DNA of 34,775 nt, taken from positions 23,090 through 57,864 of the forward strand of contig NZ_NEHB01000037.1 of the NCBI RefSeq assembly GCF_002127655.1, in the 5' to 3' direction. Below are positions 24,680-33,781 of the stretch, piece after piece. Source of the stretch: Janthinobacterium sp. GW456P (GTDB taxonomy: Bacteria > Pseudomonadota > Gammaproteobacteria > Burkholderiales > Burkholderiaceae_D). Under the pieces are notes generated by a model. That model ran no database searches. It saw only the letters and a program-made list of their open reading frames with translations, and was not told the DNA's origin. The translations under genes and the position numbers were made by a program. How positions within the stretch are numbered: the stretch's first letter is position 1; each line of letters begins with the position of its first letter.

Positions 24680-25861
24680 CTACCTGGCCGGCGTGCCGCC
24701 GGCCCCATGCGCGAGGAGGCGCAGCACGACTTCTTTCTGGAACGAACGAAACTCCTTGTCGGCGCTGACGTTGGCGAAGGCCAGCACGGCCGTCTTGCTG
24801 GCGCGGTCGACGCAGACGACGGATGCGGCGCCCGGGTCGCCGCCGCTGTGCGTGGCCAGCGGCCGGCCGTCGACGTCGCGCAAGAGCCAGACGAGGGCCT
24901 GGCGCACGGATGAATCGGCGGGCACGACGGGGGCCGCTTGCGGCGCAAAAAACAATTGCAGGGTGGCATCTTGCAGATAGCGGTGGCCATCGACCCGGCC
25001 GCCATTGCTGAAGATGGCCAGGAAACGGGCAAAGTCCTGCGCCGAGCTGCGCAGCAGGCCGGCCGGCCAGTCCGGGTAACCGACGGGCGGCAGCACTTGC
25101 AGGCCCGGCTCCTTGTGCGCATACGGCTGGGCGACGACGGCGCGCCGCGGCAAGCCCGCCAGGTTCCAGGCCGTGCTGTCCATGCCCAGCGGTTCGAACA
25201 GGTGCTCGCGCGTGTAGGCGTCCAGGCCATCGGGGTTCAAACGGCCGACCAGATAGCCGAGCAGGGCGATGCCCACATTGCTGTAGCGCCATTCCGTGCC
25301 GGGCCGGGCGGCAAACGACACATCCGCGTCATACCAGGCGCCGCCGCGCGACAGATAGCCCTTGACGAAGTCGCGCAGCGGCAGGCGCGGGTCGCCCTGC
25401 ACGGCAAACGCCGTCGTCTTGTCGTACACGGCGTCGGAAATGCCCGAGGTATGGCTGAGCAAGTGGCGAAAGGTGATGGGCACGTCGGGAAACTTCGGAT
25501 GCATGAGCGGGAAGTCCAGATACGCCGCCACCTTGTCGTCGAGCTGGAAGGCGCCCTGTTCCAGCAGCATCATGACGGCCGTGGCCGTGACGAGTTTGCT
25601 GACGGAGGCGACATGGAACACCGTGTTCGCATCGGCCTTCTTGCCGGCCTGGATGTCGGCCCAGCCATAGCCGCGCGCGAAGATGGTCTGTTCTCCGCGC
25701 ACCACGGCCACGCTCATGCCCGGCGTTTCCGTGCGGGCCAGGCCATCGCGCATGTAGCCGTCAAATTCCGTTTCCCACGCCAGCCTGGCCGGATCGGTGG
25801 CGCAGCCCGTTTGCAGCAGGGCCAGTGAGACGCCCAGTCCCAGCACGCTTCGTCGTTTCAT
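24680..25861 (-). CDS. Serine beta-lactamase-like hydrolase (class C / S12 type), secreted
   Basis: A 393-residue protein with an N-terminal signal that looks lipoprotein-like (LGVSLALLQTGC, Cys20), although the lipobox is not canonical. The S12/class C catalytic motifs are present: SxxK at Ser86-Val-Ser-Lys89 (HVASVSKL), YxN at Tyr193-Ser-Asn195 (WRYSNVGIALLG), and HSG at 338-340 in place of KTG. Proteins with HxG are usually esterases or D-amino-acid peptidases rather than true beta-lactamases, so the substrate is open. RHLLSHTSGISD is also typical of the family. AGAGAG precedes the ATG. Confidence 0.9.
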   Translation of the reverse strand: MKRRSVLGLGVSLALLQTGCATDPARLAWETEFDGYMRDGLARTETPGMSVAVVRGEQTIFARGYGWADIQAGKKADANTVFHVASVSKLVTATAVMMLLEQGAFQLDDKVAAYLDFPLMHPKFPDVPITFRHLLSHTSGISDAVYDKTTAFAVQGDPRLPLRDFVKGYLSRGGAWYDADVSFAARPGTEWRYSNVGIALLGYLVGRLNPDGLDAYTREHLFEPLGMDSTAWNLAGLPRRAVVAQPYAHKEPGLQVLPPVGYPDWPAGLLRSSAQDFARFLAIFSNGGRVDGHRYLQDATLQLFFAPQAAPVVPADSSVRQALVWLLRDVDGRPLATHSGGDPGAASVVCVDRASKTAVLAFANVSADKEFRSFQKEVVLRLLAHGAGGTPAR

Positions 25862-25931
25862 TGATTCTCTCTTTTGCCATTTTTAATTATCTTAACAATA
25901 TTTCCGCCCATCCTAGGGGCGATTGACAAAA

Positions 25932-25951
25932 TCATTGCTCTGTAGCAATGA
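25932..25951 (-). terminator. Intrinsic terminator after the antiporter gene
   Basis: Read on the minus strand, TCATTGCT-ACAG-AGCAATGA forms a perfect 8-bp stem with a 4-base loop and is followed directly by TTTTGTC. It lies 32 bp after the antiporter stop, in the correct orientation. The rest of 25862-25983 holds the presumed promoter of the hydrolase gene, not resolved further. Confidence 0.7.
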
Positions 25952-25983
25952 CAAAGGGCATCAGTTGGTGTTTATGTCGCCAC

Positions 25984-27279
25984 TTATTTGCGCCAGTAGC
26001 GTTCCAGCAAAGGCTTGACCGTCAGACCGTGCGCGACGATGGAGAGGATGACCACGACGAGGGTGATGTCGGCCAGTTCGCGCGCCAGGCCGCGCGGCAA
26101 GCCATGCGCGATGGCATAGCTGAGATAGTACAGCGAGCCGATGCCGCGCACGCCGAACCAGGCGGCCAGTCCGCGCAGGCGCACGCTGGTGCCGGAAGCC
26201 AGCAAGCCGAGCATCACGCTGGCCGGGCGCGCCAGCAACAGCAGGAACAGCGCCACGCTCCACCCCTGCCAGCTCCAGGCGGCGGCCGTGACGGCGCCGC
26301 CCAGCAACAGCACCAGGGTCAGTTCGGACAGGCGTTCCAGATGTTCCTTGAAGACGAGGGCTTCGCCGCTGACGGTCAGCGTCACCTCGCTGTCGTGCGG
26401 CTTGGCGGCGGACACGGCATGGGTTTCTTCCGCCTGCAGCAAGCCTTGCCGGTCTTTCGGCGCGCCGGCCAGCCGCAGTTCCGTCTGGCGCAACGCCACG
26501 CCGGCAAAGAAGACGGCCAGGAAGCCCCATGCGTGCAGCCAGGTGGCCACGCCGTAGACGAGGGCGATCAGGCCCAGGGCCGCCAGGTCATCGAGCACTT
26601 CATGCTTCGGCTCCTTGGCGCGCAGCTGCCAGCCCAGCCAGGCCAGCAGCGCGCCGCCGGCCGCGCCCAGGGCGATGGCGCCCGCGCTGGCCCAGCACAA
26701 ATCGCGCCACAGCCAGGTGGCGCCATGCGGCCCCAGTTCATGCAAGCCCAGCAAGCCCAGGCCCAGCATGACGAAAGGAAAACCGCTGCCGTCGTTCATG
26801 CCCGCTTCGCTGGTCAGCATGAAGCGCAATTGCTCGCTGTCGCCCGCATGGCGCAGCTGCACGTCGGTGGCCAGCACGGGATCGGTGGGCGCGAGGATGG
26901 CGCCCAGCAGGATGCCCGCGCCCAATGGCAGGCCCAGCAGCAGGCAGGAAAAGGCTGCCACGAGGGCCACGGAAATGGCCATCGACAGCCACGCCAGGCG
27001 CAGCGAAGGCAGCCAGCGCGCCAGGCTGAAGGGCACGGGCATCTTGACGCCGGCGGAAAACAGGGAGATGAGGACGGCGATTTCCGTCAGGGTTTCCAGC
27101 AGCGGCGCCTGCTGTACCAGGTCGAACGAGAACAGGCCGAGGAACATCGGGCCCAGCAGCAGGCCCACGCCCAGATACGCCATGGCCGAAGTCAATGGCA
27201 GGCGCGCGATGCCGTCGGCGCCCAGGCCACGCGCCAGCATCAGGCAGCCGATCAGGATGAACCAGGCGGTGGTGCTCAT
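25984..27279 (-). CDS. CPA1-type cation/proton antiporter
   Basis: A 431-residue integral membrane protein with about 12 hydrophobic segments. It exchanges Na+ or K+ for protons across the inner membrane. Family motifs are visible: GPMFLGLFSFD near the N-terminus, LISLFSAGVKM, LAPTDPVLATDVQL (Thr132-Asp133), and SEAGMNDG with the Asn162-Asp163 pair typical of CPA1 (electroneutral) exchangers. GVRGIGSLYYLSYAI lies near the end. A hydrophilic loop of about 60 residues sits around 275-335. It follows the MscS gene by 49 bp on the same strand and is probably co-transcribed with it, which fits a role in ion or osmotic homeostasis. Confidence 0.9.
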   Translation of the reverse strand: MSTTAWFILIGCLMLARGLGADGIARLPLTSAMAYLGVGLLLGPMFLGLFSFDLVQQAPLLETLTEIAVLISLFSAGVKMPVPFSLARWLPSLRLAWLSMAISVALVAAFSCLLLGLPLGAGILLGAILAPTDPVLATDVQLRHAGDSEQLRFMLTSEAGMNDGSGFPFVMLGLGLLGLHELGPHGATWLWRDLCWASAGAIALGAAGGALLAWLGWQLRAKEPKHEVLDDLAALGLIALVYGVATWLHAWGFLAVFFAGVALRQTELRLAGAPKDRQGLLQAEETHAVSAAKPHDSEVTLTVSGEALVFKEHLERLSELTLVLLLGGAVTAAAWSWQGWSVALFLLLLARPASVMLGLLASGTSVRLRGLAAWFGVRGIGSLYYLSYAIAHGLPRGLARELADITLVVVILSIVAHGLTVKPLLERYWRK

Positions 27280-27328
27280 GCGCCTTATTTTAGCGGCGCG
27301 CGGGCAAGGGCAGCGCGCCGCAGGTTTT

Positions 27329-28453
27329 TCAAGCCTTGTGCAACTGTACCGTATCGTTTTGCGCCTGCATGGCGTGCAGCTCGTGCAGTTCGATCGGGTC
27401 GTGCGTGGAGCGCAAACGGGGCAGGCCGTGCGGGTAGTGAGCCGTAATAAAGGCCAGCATCTGTTCGCGCACGAGGCAGCGCAACTCGAAGGCCAGGCCC
27501 GAATCCGCCGCGCTGATCAGGAAACGCACGCGCACGGCCCGCTCGTTCGAATCCGTCGCCTGCACGGTGCAGACCCGGCCATCCCATTGCGGCGCGGACG
27601 CGCAGATGCGCGTCAGTTCCGCGCGCAGCGGTTCCAGGGGGATGCTGAAATCGAGCCACAGGAACACCGTGCCCAGCAGGGTGGACGAGCTGTGCGTCCA
27701 GTTTTCGAACGGATTTTCGATGAACCACTGCAGCGGCACGATCAGGCGGCGCTCGTCCCACACGCGCACGACCACGTAGGTGCCCTTGATTTCCTCGACC
27801 TTGCCCCATTCGCCATTGACGATCAGCACGTCATCGATGCGGATGGGTTGAGAAAACGCAATTTGCAGACCGGCAATGAAATTGCCCAGCACGGGGCGGG
27901 CGGCGATACCGGCCACCAGGCCCGCCACGCCGGCCGATGCCAGCAGGCTGGCGCCGATCTGCCTTGCGCCGGGCAAGGTCAGCAGCACGAAGGCCAGGCC
28001 CAGGATGACGACGATGGCGTGCGCGCTGCGCGTGAGCACGCGCGCTTGCGTGATCAGGCGGCGCGCGCGCAGATTGTCGGCCACGTCGACGGGATTGATT
28101 TCGGAAATCGTGATGGACAGCGCCTGGATGCATTGCATCGCCAGCCAGGTCAGCGCGATGATCAGCGCCACGCTGGCCAGGTGCGACATGGCCAGCAAGC
28201 CCGGCGTGTCGTCGGGGGCGCCGGCCAGCACCATGCGCAGGCCGAACACGATGACGCACAGCTGGCTGGCGCGGAAGGCCACGCGCGTGGCGTTGGTGGT
28301 GAACGGGCGGCCATTGGCCAGTCTTTTCAGCAAGCCGATGCCGGCCCGGTGCACGCCGACGGCGACGAGGGTGACGAGCAGGGCGGAAACGAGCACGGTC
28401 AGCGCCGAGCGCAGCGGGCCTCCCATCAGCGAGTGAAACGTGCTGAGATCCAT
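27329..28453 (-). CDS. MscS-family mechanosensitive channel
   Basis: A 374-residue channel with about five membrane segments. The last is the pore-lining helix with Gly/Ala packing (LLASAGVAGLVAGIAARPVLGNFIAG, positions about 165-190), followed by the MscS beta domain (QPIRIDDVLIVNGEWGKVEEIKGTYV and VWDERRLIVPLQWFIENPFENW, cited in part). It opens under hypo-osmotic tension to release solutes. The ATG at 28453 was chosen because AAGGAG lies nine bases upstream; a TTG six bases earlier would sit too close to it. The gene is divergent from the trehalose operon across 239 bp, suggesting coordinated osmotic control (inference). Confidence 0.92.
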   Translation of the reverse strand: MDLSTFHSLMGGPLRSALTVLVSALLVTLVAVGVHRAGIGLLKRLANGRPFTTNATRVAFRASQLCVIVFGLRMVLAGAPDDTPGLLAMSHLASVALIIALTWLAMQCIQALSITISEINPVDVADNLRARRLITQARVLTRSAHAIVVILGLAFVLLTLPGARQIGASLLASAGVAGLVAGIAARPVLGNFIAGLQIAFSQPIRIDDVLIVNGEWGKVEEIKGTYVVVRVWDERRLIVPLQWFIENPFENWTHSSSTLLGTVFLWLDFSIPLEPLRAELTRICASAPQWDGRVCTVQATDSNERAVRVRFLISAADSGLAFELRCLVREQMLAFITAHYPHGLPRLRSTHDPIELHELHAMQAQNDTVQLHKA

Positions 28454-28692
28454 AGGCAAAAACTCCTTATTGATAAGTGAAATGGATGTCGGAAGCGGCT
28501 ATTTTACGGGCAGATGACGTCGCGGGGGCGTGCGTTGCCGTACGGATAAGACTTCGGTCAAGGTGGATACTGGAAGAAATTGCTGCGCTGCGCCATGCCA
28601 CATTGACGTTTCAATACGGAAAGCAAGCGGGCGTCGCCGCATTGGAAACATAGTCATACTTGCCATGCTTTTCGTTTTTGCAAAGGAAACCG
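28454..28692. promoter_or_regulatory. Divergent promoter region between mscS-like gene and otsA
   Basis: 239 bp serve two divergent osmotic-stress units. Visible elements are the ribosome binding sites at both edges and an AT-richer stretch at 28640-28690 with CATACTTGCC and TTTTCGTTTTTGC close to the otsA start. No -35/-10 pair could be placed with confidence. Confidence 0.4.
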
Positions 28693-30978
28693 ATGATAGT
28701 ACGATCACTCCGAATGTCCTTGCGCTTCATCCTGCCACTGGCTCTGGTGCTGGGACTGTTTGCCTATATCGTGGTACCCCTGCTCGACAATATCACCCTG
28801 CGCTGGTACGTGCGCGATCTCGACAGCCGGGCCGAATTGCTCGCTGGAACTCTCCGTCCGCCGTTGACCGAATACCTGCCCGCCCAAGATGCCGCCCGCA
28901 TCAGCGAACTGTTCCAGGGCGCCACGCGCGACGAACGCCTGATCGCCATCGGCTTTTGCGACAATGCCGGCCACTTGCTGTACCAGTCCGCGCAATACCC
29001 CGCTTCCATCGGCTGCTGGAGCACGCCGGCCACGGGCGGCCTGTACAAATCGCTGGCGCAACTGCCCCAGGGCCAGGTCCATATCAGCGAAACGCCCGTG
29101 ATGCAGGACGCTTCGCAGCTGGGCCGCCTGGTGCTGGTGCAGGACATGAGCTTTGTCGAGCGCCGCAATACCGATACCAAGCGCTTCATCTTTGCCTTCC
29201 TGGCCGTGCTGGCCGTGCTCATTTCCCTGATGACCGTGTTCGTCGCCCACCTGAGCTGGCGCGGCTGGCTGTCGGCCGTGAAGGAGATCTTGCGGGGCGA
29301 GTTGCTGCCGAAAAGCAATGGCGCGGTGGCCGCCGCCGCGCCCGCCGCCGCGCCCGCGCCGCCGCCGGAAATGCAGCCGCTGATCGGCGACTTGCGCGAA
29401 TTGCTGCAGGAATACCATTTGGAACGCCAGGGCGATAACGGCTGGTCGTCCGATTGGACGCCGGACAAGCTGCGCGCCTTGCTGGAAGCGGACTTGTCGG
29501 GCGACCAGGTGCTCGTCGTGTCGAACCGCGAACCGTATATCCACACCAAAACTGATGCCGGCATCGCCGTGCAGCGCCCGGCCAGCGGCCTGGTGACGGC
29601 CGTGGAAGCGGTGATGCGGGCGTGCTCCGGCACCTGGATCGCGCATGGCGCCGGTTCCGCCGACCGCGAGACGGTCGACAAGCTCGACCATGTTCCCGTG
29701 CCGCCCGACAATCCCAGCTACACCTTGCGCCGCGTGTGGCTGACGGAGGAGGAAGAGCAGGGCTACTATTATGGTTTCGCCAACGAAGGCATGTGGCCGC
29801 TGTGCCATATCGCCCACGTGCGCCCCGTCTTCCGCTCGTCCGACTGGGAGCAGTATGTGAAGGTCAACCGCCGCTTCGCCGACGCCGTGATCGCCGAAGC
29901 GAAGACGGACAATCCCGTCGTGCTGGTGCAGGACTATCACTTCGCCTTGCTGCCGCGCATGGTGCGCGAAGCCTTGCCGAAGGCGACGATTATCACCTTC
30001 TGGCACATCCCCTGGCCGAACTCGGAATCGTTCGGCATCTGCCCCTGGCGCGAAGAAATCCTCGACGGCTTGCTGGGCAGCACCATCCTCGGTTTCCATA
30101 CGCCGTTCCACCGCAAGAATTTCCTGGAAACGGTGGACCGCTACCTGGAAACCCGCATCGAGCCCGAAGCTTCCACGATTTCCTACGGCGGCGAGATGAC
30201 GCAGGTCGAGGATTACCCGATCTCGATCGCCTGGCCGGAAGACGACCCGGCGCAGCCCGACGTGGCCGCCTGCCGCGCGCAGATCCGCGCCGAGCTGGGC
30301 GTGGCGCCCGACCACTTGCTGGGCATCGGCGTGGACCGCCTCGATTACACGAAAGGCATCGTCGAGCGCTTCCAGGCCGTCGAGCGCATGCTGGAACAGC
30401 AGCCCGGCATGGTGGGCCATTTCACTTTCGTGCAGATCGCCGCCCCCAGCCGCGCTTCGCTCGATGAATATCAAAGTTTTGACGCGCGGGTACGCAAGAT
30501 GGTCGAGCGCATCAACCGCCGCTTCGGCAGCGGCGACTACGTGCCCATCCTGCTGAAAGCGGAGCACCATGGCCAGGACGATTTGCAGCGCTATTTCCGC
30601 GCCTCGGAAGTGTGCATGGTGACGAGCTTGCATGACGGCATGAATCTGGTGGCCAAGGAATTCATCGCCGCGCGCGACGACGAGCTGGGCGTGCTGGTGC
30701 TGTCGCAATTCACGGGCGCCGCGCGCGAGCTGCATGAAGCGCTGATCATCAATCCGTATCACATCGAGCAGGGCGCCGACGCCCTGTACCGCGCTCTCGT
30801 GATGCCGCCCGTGGAGCAGCGCGAGCGCATGAAGAGCATGCGGGCAAGAGTCAAACATTTCAATGTGTACCGCTGGGCCGGGCGCATGCTGCTGGACGCG
30901 GCCCGTTTGCGCCAGCGCGACAAGGTCATGACCAAGATCGATGCCCACAGCCGCATCAAGCGGCGCAAGGGGATGTGA
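28693..30978 (+). CDS. otsA: Trehalose-6-phosphate synthase fused to an extracytoplasmic sensor-like module
   Basis: A 761-residue GT20 protein, against about 470 residues for E. coli OtsA. It makes trehalose-6-phosphate from UDP-glucose and glucose-6-phosphate. The extra N-terminus has TM1 (about 12-31), a periplasmic region of about 130 residues with a Cache/PAS-like stretch ([19 protein letters not shown]; Cys89 and Cys108 may bond), TM2 (about 165-187), a short HAMP-like segment and an Ala/Pro linker. The GT20 domain (about 272-755) keeps [27 protein letters not shown] (412-416), HIPWP (438-442), VDRLDYTKG (547-555) and a C-terminal [11 protein letters not shown], matching E. coli ligand residues. 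The start at 28693 has AAGGAAA upstream. It overlaps otsB by TGATG. Acceptor specificity is by homology. Confidence 0.9.
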   Translation: MIVRSLRMSLRFILPLALVLGLFAYIVVPLLDNITLRWYVRDLDSRAELLAGTLRPPLTEYLPAQDAARISELFQGATRDERLIAIGFCDNAGHLLYQSAQYPASIGCWSTPATGGLYKSLAQLPQGQVHISETPVMQDASQLGRLVLVQDMSFVERRNTDTKRFIFAFLAVLAVLISLMTVFVAHLSWRGWLSAVKEILRGELLPKSNGAVAAAAPAAAPAPPPEMQPLIGDLRELLQEYHLERQGDNGWSSDWTPDKLRALLEADLSGDQVLVVSNREPYIHTKTDAGIAVQRPASGLVTAVEAVMRACSGTWIAHGAGSADRETVDKLDHVPVPPDNPSYTLRRVWLTEEEEQGYYYGFANEGMWPLCHIAHVRPVFRSSDWEQYVKVNRRFADAVIAEAKTDNPVVLVQDYHFALLPRMVREALPKATIITFWHIPWPNSESFGICPWREEILDGLLGSTILGFHTPFHRKNFLETVDRYLETRIEPEASTISYGGEMTQVEDYPISIAWPEDDPAQPDVAACRAQIRAELGVAPDHLLGIGVDRLDYTKGIVERFQAVERMLEQQPGMVGHFTFVQIAAPSRASLDEYQSFDARVRKMVERINRRFGSGDYVPILLKAEHHGQDDLQRYFRASEVCMVTSLHDGMNLVAKEFIAARDDELGVLVLSQFTGAARELHEALIINPYHIEQGADALYRALVMPPVEQRERMKSMRARVKHFNVYRWAGRMLLDAARLRQRDKVMTKIDAHSRIKRRKGM

Positions 30979-31742
30979 TGGCCGATATCCCTGACGATAG
31001 CGCAGCCCTGTTGCAGCTGCTGAGTGCGCCCGGAACAGCCGTCTTCCTCGACTTCGACGGCACCCTGGTCGACCTGGCGCCCACGCCCGATGGCGTGCGC
31101 GTGGCGCCCGGCGTCATCGAAGCGCTGGCGCTGCTGGCCGAGCGCCATGACGGCGCGCTGGCCCTCATTTCCGGCCGTCCCGTGGCGCAGATCGACGCCA
31201 TGCTGGCGCCCCTGGTCTTGCCCGTTGCCGGCGTGCATGGCGTTGAGCGGCGCGGCGCCGATGGCGTGCTGCACGTGGCGGGCACGCCCGATGTGGCGCC
31301 CGTACTGGCGCGAGCGCAGGCGCTGGCGGCGCTGCACCCTGGTTTATTGGTGGAGCAGAAGCGGGGCGCCGTGGCCCTGCATTACCGTCTGGCGCCGGAA
31401 CTTGAACCGTTATGCCTGCAGGAAATGACGGCGGCCGTGCAAGCGTGCCCGGGTGTATTGCTGTTGCATGGCAAAATGGTCCTGGAAGCCAAGCCGGCCG
31501 CCACCGACAAGGGGGGCGCCATCGCCGCCTTCATGCAGGAAAGCCCCTTCGCCGACCGCCGGCCCGTGTTCGCGGGCGACGACACCACCGACGAGGCAGG
31601 CTTTGCCTTTGTACAACAAGCAGGCGGGCAGGGTGTCAAAGTGGGCAGCGGCCCCAGCGCCGCTACCCTGCGCCTGGCCAGCCCCGGCGCCTTGCGCACC
31701 GCGCTGCTGGCCGCTTCCGCATCCCCGACATCGAAGGAGTAG
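30978..31742 (+). CDS. otsB: Trehalose-6-phosphate phosphatase
   Basis: A 254-residue HAD-superfamily phosphatase that completes trehalose synthesis. Motif I is FLDFDGTLVDL (nucleophile Asp25, Asp27), motif II is ALISGRP, and the late acidic motif is FAGDDTTDEAGF. HGKMVLEAKP and TDKGGA are typical of OtsB. The ATG at 30978 overlaps the otsA stop (TGATG). A GTG three bases upstream is possible, but its distance from AAGGGG is too short. The next gene begins 3 bp after the stop, so all three genes form one operon. Confidence 0.95.
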   Translation: MADIPDDSAALLQLLSAPGTAVFLDFDGTLVDLAPTPDGVRVAPGVIEALALLAERHDGALALISGRPVAQIDAMLAPLVLPVAGVHGVERRGADGVLHVAGTPDVAPVLARAQALAALHPGLLVEQKRGAVALHYRLAPELEPLCLQEMTAAVQACPGVLLLHGKMVLEAKPAATDKGGAIAAFMQESPFADRRPVFAGDDTTDEAGFAFVQQAGGQGVKVGSGPSAATLRLASPGALRTALLAASASPTSKE

Positions 31743-31745
31743 CCC

Positions 31746-33587
31746 ATGACGACATCGCATGACACCCCCAGCGGCGCGCACGCGTCCGCCGCCACCACCT
31801 CACCCGCGCCAGCATCGCTGAACTGCGGCGTGGTGGGCAATTGCGCCTTCAATGCGCTGATCGACCAGGCAGGGCAGGTCGTCTGGTCCTGCCTGCCCCG
31901 TTTCGATGGCGACCCCGTCTTCAATACTTTGCTGGACGACACGCAAAACGGCAGCGTGTGGGCCATTGACATTGAAAACTTTGCGCGCAGCGAGCAATTC
32001 TACGAGCCGAACACGGCCGTGCTGCGCACGCGCCTGTACGACACGCAGGGGCGCGGCGTGGAAATCACGGATTTCGCGCCCCGCTTCCTCAGCCGCGACC
32101 GCATGTTCCGCCCGCTGATGCTGATCCGCCGCGTGCGGCCGCTCGACCACGCCGTGCGCATCCGCGTACGGCTGCGTCCCCGCTACGACTGGGGCCGTCT
32201 GGCGCCGCAGATCACGCAGGGCAGCCACCACATCCGCTACGTGGGGCCGGAACAGACCTTGCGCCTGAACACCGATGTGTCGCTCAATTATGTGCTGAGC
32301 GAAACGTATTTCGTGCTGGGCGGCACCGCCAATTTCCTGCTGGGCCCCGATGAAACCCTGGCCGGCGGCATCGACGAGACGGCGCGCATCTTCGAAAAGG
32401 AAACCATCAACTATTGGCGCACTTACACGCGCCGCCTGGCCGTGCCGCTGGAATGGCAGGACGTGGTGATCCGCGCGGCCATCACCTTAAAACTGTCCTT
32501 ATATGAGGACACGGGCGCCATCATCGCCGCCATGACCACGAGTATTCCCGAAGCACCGGGCAGCAGCCGCAACTGGGATTACCGCTATTGCTGGCTGCGC
32601 GACGCCTTCTTTGTCGTGCGGGCATTGAACAGCCTGTCCGAAGTGGGCACGATGGAAGAGTATTTGCGCTGGCTGACGAATATCGTCGCCCGCTCGAAAG
32701 GCGGCCACATCCAGCCCCTGTACGGCATCGGCCTGGAAGAACAACTGCCCGAATCGATACTCGAGCACTTGCCCGGCTACCGGGGCAACGGTCCCGTGCG
32801 CGTGGGCAACCAGGCGCAGGAACACTTCCAGCACGATGTCTACGGCAATATCGTGCTCGGTGCGGCGCAGGCCTTCCTCGACCACCGCTTGTTCCACCGG
32901 GCGGGAAAAGCCGAGTTCGCCGCGCTGGAAGCCGTGGGCGACCAGGCCTTCCGATTGCATGCGGAACCGGACGCGGGCATGTGGGAGCTGCGCACGCGGG
33001 CCCGCGTCCACACCTCGTCCATGCTGATGAGCTGGGCCGCCTGCGACCGCCTGGCCAAGGTCGCGCATAAACTGGGCTTGCCGGACCGCGCCGACCACTG
33101 GAACAGCCGTGCCGTGCTGATCCGGGAAAGATTGCTGCGCGAAGCGTGGAGCGAGGAGCGCCAGGCCTTCGCCGAAAGCCTGGGCGGGCGCGACCTCGAC
33201 GCCTCCGTCTTGCTGATGGCCGAAGTCAACTTCATCGACCCCATGGACCCCCGTTTCATCGCCACCGTCGACGCTCTGGAAGCGTCCTTGTGCGACGGCC
33301 CCTACATGCGCCGCTATGAAGCGCCCGACGATTTCGGCAAGCCGGAAACGGCGTTCAACATCTGCACCTTCTGGCGCATCGACGCCCTGGCGCGCATCGG
33401 CAGGAAGGACGAAGCCCGAAAAATCTTCGAAACGATGCTGATGGCGCGCAACCACCTGGGCCTGCTGTCGGAAGACACGCATCCCGTGACGGGAGAGATG
33501 TGGGGCAATTTCCCGCAGACGTATTCGATGGTCGGCTTGATCAACTGCGCCGTGCGGTTGTCGGCGCCGTGGGATAGTGCTATTTAA
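31746..33587 (+). CDS. GH15 family glycosidase (glucoamylase/trehalase type)
   Basis: A 613-residue (alpha/alpha)6-barrel glycosidase. It has no signal peptide, so it is cytoplasmic. An N-terminal beta-rich domain (NCGVVGNCAFNALIDQAGQV, FDGDPVFNTLLDD) precedes the catalytic barrel. Visible family motifs are SRNWDYRYCWLRDAFF, DAGMWELR (Glu414, the likely general acid) and TGEMWGNFPQTYS (Glu584 near the likely base). Bacterial GH15 proteins include glucoamylases, glucodextranases and trehalases, so trehalose hydrolysis is possible but not shown. The ribosome binding site AAGGAG overlaps the otsB stop region. It closes the otsA-otsB-GH15 operon, suggesting trehalose turnover or control of a related glucan. 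Confidence 0.9.
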   Translation: MTTSHDTPSGAHASAATTSPAPASLNCGVVGNCAFNALIDQAGQVVWSCLPRFDGDPVFNTLLDDTQNGSVWAIDIENFARSEQFYEPNTAVLRTRLYDTQGRGVEITDFAPRFLSRDRMFRPLMLIRRVRPLDHAVRIRVRLRPRYDWGRLAPQITQGSHHIRYVGPEQTLRLNTDVSLNYVLSETYFVLGGTANFLLGPDETLAGGIDETARIFEKETINYWRTYTRRLAVPLEWQDVVIRAAITLKLSLYEDTGAIIAAMTTSIPEAPGSSRNWDYRYCWLRDAFFVVRALNSLSEVGTMEEYLRWLTNIVARSKGGHIQPLYGIGLEEQLPESILEHLPGYRGNGPVRVGNQAQEHFQHDVYGNIVLGAAQAFLDHRLFHRAGKAEFAALEAVGDQAFRLHAEPDAGMWELRTRARVHTSSMLMSWAACDRLAKVAHKLGLPDRADHWNSRAVLIRERLLREAWSEERQAFAESLGGRDLDASVLLMAEVNFIDPMDPRFIATVDALEASLCDGPYMRRYEAPDDFGKPETAFNICTFWRIDALARIGRKDEARKIFETMLMARNHLGLLSEDTHPVTGEMWGNFPQTYSMVGLINCAVRLSAPWDSAI

Positions 33588-33602
33588 GTGCGGGCCTGGA
33601 TC

Positions 33603-33702
33603 GCGGGCCTGACAAAATGTCCATGACTGCGTTGCTTGGGCTTGCCGTACATTCGTACTGTCTGCGCCCGCGCGCCTTGCCCTGGGCATTTTTCAGGCCC
33701 GC
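33603..33702. repeat. Long imperfect inverted repeat with an inner GTAC hairpin
   Basis: GCGGGCCTGACAAAATG (33603-33619) pairs with CATTTTTCAGGCCCGC (33687-33702) over 16 positions with one bulged base. Between them lies GTAC-ATTC-GTAC (33647-33658) inside a GC-rich stretch. The element starts 15 bp after the GH15 stop. It resembles a dispersed intergenic repeat or a structured 3' UTR. Only one copy is in this window, so repetition is a suspicion. Confidence 0.5.
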
Positions 33703-33714
33703 TGGGCCCGGGAT

Positions 33715-33735
33715 GCCCGGGTTGGAGACCCGGGC
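33715..33735. terminator. Perfect 8-bp-stem hairpin between convergent genes
   Basis: GCCCGGGT-TGGAG-ACCCGGGC lies between the GH15 gene (plus) and the LysR gene (minus). The stem is very strong and perfect in both directions, but no U-tract follows on either strand. A two-way 3'-end element is plausible. It sits in a cluster of CCCGGG words (33707-33734). Confidence 0.5.
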
Positions 33736-33781
33736 CATGGTTTGCTTTGCCATTGCGTAGATATCAATTCAAAGTGTTGGG

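Noticed and set aside
25948..27447. Open frame of 499 codons on the plus strand opposite the antiporter
   Set aside because: Gln/Gly/Arg-rich low-complexity shadow; the minus-strand antiporter has clear motifs.
28705..30948. Open frame of 747 codons on the minus strand opposite otsA
   Set aside because: An antisense shadow of a well-supported GT20 gene; composition is His/Gln/Arg-rich with no ribosome binding site.
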